DNA of 64,000 bases from an uncultured Roseburia sp. (lineage in GTDB: Bacteria > Bacillota > Clostridia > Lachnospirales > Lachnospiraceae). Under the pieces are notes generated by a model. It was not told the DNA's origin. It ran no database searches and saw nothing but the letters and a program-made list of their open reading frames with translations. The position numbers and the translations under genes are program-made. This document shows positions 26,326 through 34,503 of the stretch, piece by piece (positions within the stretch are counted from its first letter, which is position 1; each line of letters begins with the position of its first letter). Location of the stretch: contig CAKREH010000002.1 in assembly GCA_934317215.1 (NCBI GenBank), positions 1-64,000 on the forward strand, given 5' to 3'.

Positions 26326-27456
26326 TTATTTTTCTTCCTGATAAAAAACAGGAATTGCCATTTTCATACTTTCCAATCCGGCTTTAAACACTTTAAAAAA
26401 TGCATGAATATCCGTTTCATCAATCGCTCCTAATGCACAAAGGCGGAAAGTCTCTGTATTATTAATTTTTCCCGGATATATGGTAAAACCTCTTTCATAA
26501 CAGTAGTCATGTATTACAGAAAAACTCCAGTTAGGATCATCCGGATATTTTACTGTGATCACCAGTCCTGTCTGCCATTCTCTTTTTATCACATCGTGAA
26601 ATCCCAGTTCTTCCAATCCCTGATGCAGTGCTTCGAAAACTCTGGTATGACGTTTCCATTTTTCCTGTTCACCTTCTGCAAAATATTCTTTCAAAGCCTG
26701 CTGCATTGCATAGACCGTCTGAACCGGCGGAGTAAAATGCATTTCTCCATGTTTTTCAAAATAATCATACTGCATATACAGGTTACAATAATAGGATCGT
26801 TTCGGATAATCTTTTGACTGTTCAATAATACTTCTTTTTCCAACAACAAAAGATACTCCGGTCATTGCCATAAGACCTTTTTGTGCAGATGCCATACAAA
26901 AATCTATATTATCTTCTTTGATATTGATTGGACGCATTGCATAGGTAGACGTTGTATCTACGACAAACACAGCACCATATTTGTGCACCAGCGCTCCGAT
27001 CTCCCGCACCGAGTTTAAGATTCCGGTACCAGTCTCATTGTGTGTCGTATAAACAAGCGCAACATCCTCATTTTCTTTTAATGTACGCTCAATTACTTCC
27101 AATGACGGGCGTTCATCAATCGGAAATTTCAGGTTCATATATGGCAGTCCATAATATTCACAAATTTCGGCTGCCCTCGAACTGTATGCCCCGTTATTGA
27201 TCACTAATACTTTTTTGCCTTCCGGCAATAATGAATTTAAACATACATCCATTGAAATCGTTCCTGAACCACAGAATAAAACAGATGTATATTCTTCTAA
27301 ATCGCCGTGTACGATTCTGACCAGATCGGTACGGATCTGCTTCATGATCTCAACAAATTCCTGTTCACGCGGACAGATATCCGGTACAATCTGTGCCTGC
27401 TTTACTGTGTCAGTGGTTGTTGCAGGTCCCGGATTTAATAATATATTTCTTTTCAT
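26326..27456 (-). CDS. phnW: 2-aminoethylphosphonate-pyruvate transaminase
   Basis: This class V aminotransferase (about 376 residues) has NPGPATTTDTVKQAQ at the N-terminus, the pattern typical of AEP transaminases, the substrate loop CGSGTISMD, YTTHNETGTG, DTTSTYAMRPI and the PLP lysine in ASAQKGLMA (about K193). Beside aepX and aepY it is expected to run in the biosynthetic direction, aminating phosphonoacetaldehyde to 2-aminoethylphosphonate (AepZ role). The ATG at 27456 follows AGGAGA; a longer frame to 27480 lacks a site. It is the first complete gene of the phosphonate operon. Confidence 0.92.
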   Translation of the reverse strand: MKRNILLNPGPATTTDTVKQAQIVPDICPREQEFVEIMKQIRTDLVRIVHGDLEEYTSVLFCGSGTISMDVCLNSLLPEGKKVLVINNGAYSSRAAEICEYYGLPYMNLKFPIDERPSLEVIERTLKENEDVALVYTTHNETGTGILNSVREIGALVHKYGAVFVVDTTSTYAMRPINIKEDNIDFCMASAQKGLMAMTGVSFVVGKRSIIEQSKDYPKRSYYCNLYMQYDYFEKHGEMHFTPPVQTVYAMQQALKEYFAEGEQEKWKRHTRVFEALHQGLEELGFHDVIKREWQTGLVITVKYPDDPNWSFSVIHDYCYERGFTIYPGKINNTETFRLCALGAIDETDIHAFFKVFKAGLESMKMAIPVFYQEEK

Positions 27457-27482
27457 ATGTGTTTCTCCTATCTTTTGCATTT

Positions 27483-27671
27483 TTAAACTCTTAATCTACC
27501 ACTCGAAACTGCCTTACAAAACTCCTCCACAGTTCCATCAAACCCTACCGCTTTTATCTGCCTTTTTAATTCTCCCTCCATATGCCCATAAAATGGATAA
27601 TCATGATCTGCCGTTCCACGTACTGGTGTCATGTAATCACTAAACTGGGCTTTTAATGCCTCATCATACAA
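27483..27671 (-). CDS. Short unknown ORF ahead of the transaminase, possibly a fragment
   Basis: A 62-codon minus frame ends 27 bases before the transaminase start. It begins with TTG at 27671 and has no visible ribosome site, and reads ALKAQFSDYMTPVRGTADH and VEEFCKAVSSGRLRV near its end. I do not recognise it. The protein-like composition suggests the C-terminal stub of a larger lost gene now forming the front of the operon. A weak promoter (TTGTTT, 17 bases, TAAAAT) lies just upstream on the same strand, so it may be transcribed. Confidence 0.35.
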   Translation of the reverse strand: MYDEALKAQFSDYMTPVRGTADHDYPFYGHMEGELKRQIKAVGFDGTVEEFCKAVSSGRLRV

Positions 27672-27811
27672 AATAAAAATTTTACTTTTATTTTAACGCA
27701 AAAGGCATAATAAAACAATTTCTAACTACCTGCTTCTCTGTTCGTTTACAGCAAATGTCAAGCTTGCGACTGGATGATAATCAACAAGTTTCTTTTCCCA
27801 TCTCCCCTCTA

Positions 27812-27840
27812 TTGCAATTCCTGCCATTTTTCTCTATACT
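27812..27840 (+). promoter_or_regulatory. Promoter for the CDP-glycerol-transferase-like gene
   Basis: TTGCAA (27812-27817) and TATACT (27835-27840) are 17 bases apart, 57 bases before the ATG at 27898. The same two hexamers and spacing occur on the minus strand at 53625-53653. The rest of the divergent gap 27672-27897 shows no gene. Confidence 0.55.
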
Positions 27841-27897
27841 TGGTTTATCTAAACACACAAGGAGGTCACAGCCACGATTTTATTCTGGTAAAAATTT

Positions 27898-29784
27898 ATG
27901 AGTACTTTATCCCCACAAGAAGAAATGATACAGCTTATCAAACAATGCATCCTGCATAAGGACTTTTCCACCGCTGCGGAATGTCTTACCATATACCGGC
28001 AGACTTTCGGAGAAGATGATTTTTTTCATACATATCATGCCACTCTGATTCCCGTCAGTGTGATCTATATTCAATCTGAAACAGACTCTGCTGAACTCTG
28101 CCTTGATACCATGATAAGTACTGAATTTCATAAAAATATGGATCTTGTTGTCATTCACTCCGAAAATCTGATACAGGAATTTTGTAATTTTATTTCCACA
28201 ACGACCAGTCAGTATTTTTGTTTTTATGATGCAAGGCATTCGTACGAAAAGAACCGCATTGCCATTCTTCTTTCCTTACTTGAAAAGTTTCCTCCTGTTG
28301 ATGGAATCATTCATGCACGTAATTTTGTTGATGAAAATGGAGCTATCCTTGCACACCCTGATTTCATCTATAAAGAAACACTTGATCAGAAACTATTTGA
28401 CGGCGCAGATCTGCTCAACTACAGCGTTATAAACAATATAAATTTATATGGTGATCTGTCGACCATTTTTCTGTCCGCTTCCTATGCAAAACAGCTTGCC
28501 CTGACAAAGCTTCCTGTTCCTGATTCCATGCAGTTTGTGGCACTTTTATATCAGTTATTATCTCCAGCCAGAATAACATATACTTACCTTCCGTTATCCT
28601 CCTCTGTGGTTACTTTTGTCTCTGATCCGTCTGTTTTGTTATCAGATTACACAAAATTATTGCAATGCTGCCACAGTCAGGGCATCATTACACAGATACC
28701 GGATTCCCTGACAGATTTTACAGCCACGGAGCATTTTGTATCCTGCAAAAAAGATATCACATTTTTTTATACCGACATGGGCGAGTACTACAATTTAAAA
28801 CCCATTGCTGACATGGCATCCTCCCGCGGATATCATGTAACCTTTACAAGTGATATCCATCAGGAAGCTGAAATCGGCATCTATTGCCAGCATATCTGTT
28901 ACCCGGAAAATTCAAAATTTTCTGTCATTCTGCTCCACGATCTTGCACAGGGGCATGACCGCTGGCCTAACCTGTGGGATTTAGAACGATGGAATAAATT
29001 TGATCTTGGCATCGTGCCAGGACAATTCTGGGCGGATCTGTGGTCTAAATGCGCCTGCCAATACTACACCAACCCCAGATGCGGAACCTATCAGCTAGGT
29101 TATCCCAAAAGTGATCTGACAGCTTCTTCCGCTCTTTTGGAACGTGCCAATGAATTAAAAGAACAGTTACACTTGAAATATGATTTTTCTATTTTATATG
29201 CGCCATCCTGGGAAAATGACGGCAAAGAGGATGACTTTGTTAAAGCACTTTCTTCTCTTCCTGTAAACCTTCTGATCAAACAGGCTCACTGGAATGAAAA
29301 ATATTCGCATATTATCCAGAATATAAAAGAAATGCGCTCCCTGCATGAGGGAAAGTATGACAATGTGTACTATATCGAACCGGAAGAAAGCATCATGACT
29401 GCCCTTAAAATGTGTAACCTTGTCGTTTCCGATGAATCCAGCGTCATGGCAGAAGCACTGATGTTTGATGTTACCAGTATCGCCGTCACGGACTGGCTGA
29501 TCCCGGATACCACACCAAGCCGCTATGCATCGGTTCCTATGAATTATGTGATCAAGTGCAAAAAATCCGAATTAAGGGAAACCGTTGAAAAATATATTGC
29601 ATCCCCGGATACCTATCAGACGGTTCTTGAAAACGGAAAGCTGATTTTTTCCAATGCAGGACAATGCTGCTCTGATATCATGGATGCAATCGAATATTTT
29701 ACTGCTTCCAATCCGGATGTTTCCAAAGCGTTTATGAATAAAAGAGTTACTTCCAGATATTCCCTCTGCAGTTTGTGGAACTAA
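27898..29784 (+). CDS. CDP-glycerol glycerophosphotransferase-like protein
   Basis: The protein has 628 residues. The C-terminal half (about 280-600) has the GT-B pattern of CDP-glycerol/polyol-phosphate transferases: LYAPSWENDGKEDDF, LLIKQAHWNEKY and VVSDESSVMAEALMFDV. Residues about 45-270 look like a GT-A-type region without clear catalytic motifs (YFCFYDARHSYEKNRIAIL, GIIHARNFVDENGAILAHPD). Such enzymes transfer phospho-alcohols from CDP donors, so it could use CDP-linked groups made from this region, possibly CMP-AEP; that is inference. The start is uncertain: GGAGG lies about 30 bases before ATG 27898, and ATG 27925 follows AAGAAG. It is plus-strand and divergent from the phosphonate operon. 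Confidence 0.72.
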   Translation: MSTLSPQEEMIQLIKQCILHKDFSTAAECLTIYRQTFGEDDFFHTYHATLIPVSVIYIQSETDSAELCLDTMISTEFHKNMDLVVIHSENLIQEFCNFISTTTSQYFCFYDARHSYEKNRIAILLSLLEKFPPVDGIIHARNFVDENGAILAHPDFIYKETLDQKLFDGADLLNYSVINNINLYGDLSTIFLSASYAKQLALTKLPVPDSMQFVALLYQLLSPARITYTYLPLSSSVVTFVSDPSVLLSDYTKLLQCCHSQGIITQIPDSLTDFTATEHFVSCKKDITFFYTDMGEYYNLKPIADMASSRGYHVTFTSDIHQEAEIGIYCQHICYPENSKFSVILLHDLAQGHDRWPNLWDLERWNKFDLGIVPGQFWADLWSKCACQYYTNPRCGTYQLGYPKSDLTASSALLERANELKEQLHLKYDFSILYAPSWENDGKEDDFVKALSSLPVNLLIKQAHWNEKYSHIIQNIKEMRSLHEGKYDNVYYIEPEESIMTALKMCNLVVSDESSVMAEALMFDVTSIAVTDWLIPDTTPSRYASVPMNYVIKCKKSELRETVEKYIASPDTYQTVLENGKLIFSNAGQCCSDIMDAIEYFTASNPDVSKAFMNKRVTSRYSLCSLWN

Positions 29785-29799
29785 AAACATCCATATAAA

Positions 29800-29862
29800 T
29801 ACGGCAGTTCACTTTAACTTCATCTGCAGATTACATTGTATGAAGGAAAAAGAACTGCCGTA
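29800..29862. terminator. Shared hairpin between convergent genes
   Basis: Arms at 29800-29810 (TACGGCAGTTC) and 29852-29862 form a perfect 11-bp inverted repeat around a 41-base AT-rich loop in the 82-base gap between convergent stops. It can act as a terminator or end block in both directions; neither side has a long U-run next to the stem. Confidence 0.55.
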
Positions 29863-29866
29863 CTTT

Positions 29867-31570
29867 CTACATAATTTTTTTTATATTTTCTACGATTTTC
29901 TCTGCATCTATCTGCGTAAATCCCGCACCTTCGTTGATATGCAGTTCATCACGGATTGATGAGGAAAACAGTTTTTCGATCTGTTTAAATCCTTCCCAGG
30001 AATCCTTCAGACCACATTTTTCTATAAGATCTGCCATCGGCACTTTGTCATTCATATCTGGGTAGGAAAAATATACAGTTCCAAGCGAACGGTAAATAAT
30101 ATAATCTGCCGGTACATTTTCAAGCATCCACTCCTGGTCGAACCATATAAGATCATCACCGGAAACAAACGCATTCCGAAATGTCATATCCAGATATCCA
30201 TACCTTAAAATCGGTCCATACTGTATACTACTTTCTCTCAAATCCGGTCTTAAAGCAAACAACAGATTATCCTCTTCCGGTACGGTGTCTGATGATTTTA
30301 TAATATCTTCATATAGTCTTTCCAACAGGCATATCGCTTTTTCTTCATCACCTGCCCGACAGGCTTTTACAAAAACTTTTTCGAATAATTCCTCATCCGA
30401 ATACGGGACATCCAGTTCATCACCTGCCATTGTACTTCCCAGTGTACGCAGCCCGCGCTCGCTGAGTGTGGACTCATTTTCAACCGTCTGCCTGATGTGT
30501 GCAATACCTTTTTCTGTCAGACTGAACTTTCTCACATTCCCATCTCTTCGTATTTTAGTTCCAAGCCGATATTCTTCCTGACGTTCATTGCAAAGACTTG
30601 CAAACAAAACTTCTCCCATATCACTCGAAGCAGCACATTCTACCAGAAAAGAATTTGCAAAAAATTCAAACACATGATTTTCGATGACGTCTTTATACAG
30701 ATCCTTTTCGATTGCCATTAACGATTTCGATTTTGGAGCATAATATAAGGACATATTCTGCATGTTTTCATCCTTCGGCAGATAATCTTCCGAATAAATG
30801 ACTGTCGGCAGCTTGTAGTCTGGCATCGGATAATAAAAATAGGTATGTTCAAAACCACTTTTATGAATCAGATTCTTTAAGCCCTCTTTTGAAAAAGTCC
30901 GTATACCCTGATTGGTAAACTGATACTGGTTCATCCCGTCAAATGGTACACCTGTGTGATCTTCCCCTGCTCCACACCAATATTTTAATCCATATTGATT
31001 TTCGATTGCTATAAGCAGTTTTCCGTCGGGTTTTAACAGCTTGCGTATTTTCGCAAGAAAATCCCGGTATGGATTATCGGAATCTGTAAATCTCCCCTGA
31101 TACTCAAGTACACCGATCAAGGTAATGTAATCATATTTCTTTGAAAACTCAATATCGTTCAAGTTTCCAACTATGATCTCAAGATTTTCCTTCTCCCTGC
31201 AGCGTAACAATGCGCCCATTGCTCTTCTCTGTGACAGTTCCACTGCCGTAACCGACTTACATTTATCGCACAGAAGCCCGGTCAGAGCTCCAAAACCGCA
31301 TCCGATCTCAAGCACTTCACTTTCCGGTTTGAAGTCATACCAGTTTAAGAGATTCCTTCGTGTGCTTGTCAGATGATAAAAGACCGGCCAGCTGTATTGT
31401 TCTGCGATCGCCTGAGTACACTGTTCCGGCTCGTTTTCTGCAATGATCTTAAGAATCTGATTTTCCACATCTCCATCGGAATACTGGTCATTGTTTTTGT
31501 AGTATTTTAAATTGAATATTGGTTTTGGGGTTAATTGTTGTAAATATTGATTGTATAAATTATTCCTCAT
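29867..31570 (-). CDS. Large class I SAM methyltransferase with C-terminal extension
   Basis: This 567-residue protein has a methyltransferase domain at about 65-270: VLEIGCGFGALTGLL (motif I), VTAVELSQRRA, YDYITLIGVLEYQGRF and PDGKLLIAIENQYGLKYWCG. The last 150 or so residues (PILRYGYLDMTFRN, DDLIWFDQEWML) resemble the end of kinase-like/APH domains, a layout I have seen in methyltransferases of surface-glycan clusters. A TTGTAA-N16-TACAAT promoter (31593-31620) and AAAGGTGAG site precede the ATG, so it is a single-gene unit convergent with 27898. The substrate is unknown; a glycan or lipid-linked headgroup is likely. Confidence 0.8.
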   Translation of the reverse strand: MRNNLYNQYLQQLTPKPIFNLKYYKNNDQYSDGDVENQILKIIAENEPEQCTQAIAEQYSWPVFYHLTSTRRNLLNWYDFKPESEVLEIGCGFGALTGLLCDKCKSVTAVELSQRRAMGALLRCREKENLEIIVGNLNDIEFSKKYDYITLIGVLEYQGRFTDSDNPYRDFLAKIRKLLKPDGKLLIAIENQYGLKYWCGAGEDHTGVPFDGMNQYQFTNQGIRTFSKEGLKNLIHKSGFEHTYFYYPMPDYKLPTVIYSEDYLPKDENMQNMSLYYAPKSKSLMAIEKDLYKDVIENHVFEFFANSFLVECAASSDMGEVLFASLCNERQEEYRLGTKIRRDGNVRKFSLTEKGIAHIRQTVENESTLSERGLRTLGSTMAGDELDVPYSDEELFEKVFVKACRAGDEEKAICLLERLYEDIIKSSDTVPEEDNLLFALRPDLRESSIQYGPILRYGYLDMTFRNAFVSGDDLIWFDQEWMLENVPADYIIYRSLGTVYFSYPDMNDKVPMADLIEKCGLKDSWEGFKQIEKLFSSSIRDELHINEGAGFTQIDAEKIVENIKKIM

Positions 31571-31592
31571 GTCTCACCTTTACCTAATAATT

Positions 31593-31620
31593 ATTGTAAT
31601 TAATAAACATCACTTTACAA
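31593..31620 (-). promoter_or_regulatory. Promoter of the large methyltransferase gene
   Basis: Minus-strand TTGTAA (31615-31620) and TACAAT (31593-31598) are separated by 16 bases and end 23 bases before the ATG at 31570. Bases 31621-31849 upstream hold nothing I can name. Confidence 0.45.
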
Positions 31621-31849
31621 CTTTTTCATAAAAAATAATCGTACAGGACTTTCTGATGCATAATGAATTTGCACAAGCATTACGAAAGAATATGATCCTA
31701 CACGACAAACTCATTATATAAAAAACATTAATTGGTAGAATTCATAATTATTTTTCAACTTATTTTGAAACTTTTTCATCGCCAAGTGCAGAAATGTTGT
31801 TCCCATTTATACCTTCCATACTTGCTTTGGAGCCTGCGCCTTCCATCCG

Positions 31850-32600
31850 TTTTTTTACCAACACTTTTTATCTGGTATTACGAAAAAGTCCCTGAATGCC
31901 TTTTATTATGCATTTTCCTATGCCAAAGTTGATTATTCAAGATTTATGAATGTGACGGTCAGAATCGCCATACATCTAATCCCAAATAACTTAAAATCAC
32001 AGTAGGTATTTACCTGTATTGATGATACAATGGTCGCTAAATTCTGCATCAAATTTGAAAATATATCCGAACTCTTTGACCATACTTCCCATAATGGTTC
32101 CAATTATCTGTCCTGGTAAATCTTTTTGGGCACAGGGAATCCTTGTTTATGTTACCTTAACAACAAAATTTATGGAACAAAACATTTGTTTTTCAGCACA
32201 ATATATCCGGAAGAGTTATAGCTTTTCTATGCATGGCAGGAAAAAATACTGTTAAACCATACTGGCAGTGACTGGATGGAATACATCCCCTTATTTCTGT
32301 ATACGTTTCGCTAGAATACCAAAACCAGCTATTATACGCAGAAAAACTTCTAATTCTTATATAGCTATATGATCCGGAGCAGTAAAGGCACTGAAATAAT
32401 GGTTAATCTGATCAATGTTGTCTATTGTGCAATGAAATTTTTACCCTATCAGGATGAATGGTTTTCTGATTACCGGGATAAAAGCGTATAGGATTTCTGG
32501 TTTTCATTAAGTGAAGGCATACGCCAGCAGATATCTTTTTCTACTTTCATGCAAAATATCGAAACCTGAATAAAAATCATCATCCATGATAAACACCTTA
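31850..32600 (+). pseudogene. Decayed IS4-like transposase
   Basis: In the gap of about 1 kb between 31570 and 32628 the plus strand encodes a broken transposase. One frame reads AFYYAFSYAKVDYSRFMNVT, then TCIDDTMVAKFCIKFEN (DD of a DDE core) and LFDHTSHNGSNYL, with in-frame stops. Other frames later give the C-terminal part: GTEIMVNLINVVYCAMKFLP, DFWFSLSEGIRQQIFFSTF. Stops and frameshifts show that it is inactive. The call to an IS4-type DDE element rests on recalled motifs such as SHNGSNYL and REGIRQQI-like ends. No terminal repeats were identified. Confidence 0.65.
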
Positions 32601-32627
32601 AAAACAAGCAATTTTTTTACGAGAGCA

Positions 32628-33746
32628 TCATTTATAAAGTGATGATAAAAGTTTAGTAAAAATACCTATTTTTTCAAAAAGGACAATTATTATTCCAAAT
32701 CCTAAACAAAGAATTCCCATTATGATTAATATAAAAAATAGCCCACTGGGTATTTTTTTTATTCCGGTTAAAATAGAAAACATAGTCATTGCAATAATAA
32801 GAACACCCAAAAGCATTATAATGAGTGCACTAGCTTCTATTACTTCAAAATTTATAGATAATTGTATTGTTGTCAAAATAAAGCTAATTATAGCAGTAAA
32901 AAAACCTAAAAATTGTAAATATGTAATTTTTTCCTTCTCAATCTGTTCTTCAACGCTAGATTTAGTTTCTGTAATTTTGTTTAGTGCATTTTCAACCGAT
33001 ATATTTATTTTATATATAGATTCATTTGTATAACAGCGTTGCAAATAATTTTGATAATCTGCAATTCGTATTGCATAATCCGTTTGAGTAGAATCTTCCA
33101 AATCAATTGCTTTTAATATATAATGTTTGGCTTGAATATATTCGTTTTTATATATCAACAATCGTCCTATAGTGCAATAATATTTTGGATAGTTTGCATC
33201 TATAATAATAGCTTTATTAACACAATGAATTGCCTTTTCCAATATTTCACTAGAAATATTATACCCTTGTTCTAATATATAAGCTACGGTATCGGCATAT
33301 GTTTGTAATATACCTTGATGATTATTACATCTTTCTAATGCACGTGTTGCATATTCGAGTGCAAGCTGCAGATCAAGCTCAGACCCTTTATTCCTGTATA
33401 TTGTACACATTGCAACATTAAAAAGTGGTTTACTATCAAAGTGATTTCCGTATGTACCTACAATTTTCTCAAGCTCAGAAAATATTTTATATCGCCGAAA
33501 ATAAACTACTAAGCCATAAAAAGCGGAAAATGAAATATGATCATCATTATTATTAATATGATTTGCAAGTATATTATACAAGACATCTTTTATAGATGGA
33601 GGATTAGTTGTAACCAAACGAATTAATTCCTTTGTATAACAAGTATCTGTATCCGTTGGCAAATCCTGTAAAAAATTTATGACTTTAGCCTCATTTTTAT
33701 AAAGTTGGCTTATTTGCTCAGTTGTCCATATTCTCGTAATAGTCAT
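32628..33746 (-). CDS. TPR-like membrane protein, unknown
   Basis: This 372-residue protein has helical repeats at about 60-240 that look like TPRs (NPPSIKDVLYNILANHIN, LQLALEYATRALERCNNHQG, YPKYYCTIGRLLIYKNEYIQ), a short coiled coil at 240-270, and three hydrophobic helices at about 270-365 (FLGFFTAIISFILTTIQL, IIMLLGVLIIAMTMFSIL, FFILIIMGILCLGFGIIIVL). The C-terminus is thus in the membrane and the TPR part probably faces the cytoplasm. It overlaps the NUDIX gene by 29 bases. TPR plus multi-helix membrane proteins occur as effectors in some nucleotide-signalling systems, but nothing here proves such a role. Confidence 0.65.
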   Translation of the reverse strand: MTITRIWTTEQISQLYKNEAKVINFLQDLPTDTDTCYTKELIRLVTTNPPSIKDVLYNILANHINNNDDHISFSAFYGLVVYFRRYKIFSELEKIVGTYGNHFDSKPLFNVAMCTIYRNKGSELDLQLALEYATRALERCNNHQGILQTYADTVAYILEQGYNISSEILEKAIHCVNKAIIIDANYPKYYCTIGRLLIYKNEYIQAKHYILKAIDLEDSTQTDYAIRIADYQNYLQRCYTNESIYKINISVENALNKITETKSSVEEQIEKEKITYLQFLGFFTAIISFILTTIQLSINFEVIEASALIIMLLGVLIIAMTMFSILTGIKKIPSGLFFILIIMGILCLGFGIIIVLFEKIGIFTKLLSSLYK

Positions 33747-34503
33747 CTCCCTCTTTGGTATCTATAGCAATTACCGGGTAAAGGTAATCAGCTACAGGCA
33801 TTTGTAGTGTATTAAAGAATTCATCTACTGCCTCTGATTCTCTGTCAATAAAAAATATATTACATAGTTCTGATTTATCTTGAAGTGTAGCGCAAAAATT
33901 TCTGAAATAAGATGTATATTCAGAACTTGATAAAGTGATTTTTATACTGTAGATAAATGCGACAAATTTTCCTATTCCACCATGCTTGACATATGTTAAT
34001 TTAGATGAAAGAACTAGTTGTTTATCAAAAAGTCCGAACCCAACTTCTTCTTTTAGCTCTCTGTCCAAATTCTTGTCAAGACATACTCTTCCATCACATA
34101 TATCTTGTTCTTCAAGTCCCCCCCCCGGTAATTGAAGTCGCAATGGGGTAGCGGTATCTTCATCCATTTGTCCAATAATATATTTATTGTCAGATGTTAT
34201 AATAAGTCCCACAGCAAAACAAACTTTACAAGCATATTTTTCTTCAATATCACAATTCAAAGTATATAAGTAGTGTGCATAGTCTGTACTTACTAGATTA
34301 TAGGTTGTTTTATCAACGTGATATATAACATCACGAATACAATATACTTTTCCTCTTCGTAATTTGACATTTTCTCGCAACCGCTTCTCCCAGTAGGCAT
34401 TAATTTTTACTTGAACATTGTTTGGTAAAATCATTTTTTCATCAAAATATTTTAGTTCTATTGTTTTTTTTACTTTTTCAATATCAAGTTTATTATCCAT
34501 CAT
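33718..34503 (-). CDS. NUDIX hydrolase-like protein with G9 tract in its catalytic box
   Basis: The protein has about 261 residues from ATGATG at 34503, which follows GGGAGG inside the end of the dehydrogenase gene. Residues about 100-250 form a NUDIX fold: LPGGGLEEQD, a longer than usual insert, then DRELKEEVGF, which satisfies the REUXEEXGU part of the box. NUDIX enzymes split nucleoside diphosphates linked to another group; a nucleotide-sugar or signalling nucleotide would fit here. The P-G-G-G codons are written as nine consecutive G, a possible slippage site. It is coupled at both ends to its neighbours. Confidence 0.78.
   Translation of the reverse strand: MMDNKLDIEKVKKTIELKYFDEKMILPNNVQVKINAYWEKRLRENVKLRRGKVYCIRDVIYHVDKTTYNLVSTDYAHYLYTLNCDIEEKYACKVCFAVGLIITSDNKYIIGQMDEDTATPLRLQLPGGGLEEQDICDGRVCLDKNLDRELKEEVGFGLFDKQLVLSSKLTYVKHGGIGKFVAFIYSIKITLSSSEYTSYFRNFCATLQDKSELCNIFFIDRESEAVDEFFNTLQMPVADYLYPVIAIDTKEGDDYYENMDN

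Noticed and set aside
27756..27761. TTGACA on the minus strand as -35 for the phosphonate operon
   Set aside because: No acceptable -10 at 15-19 bases; the weaker pair nearer the start is preferred.
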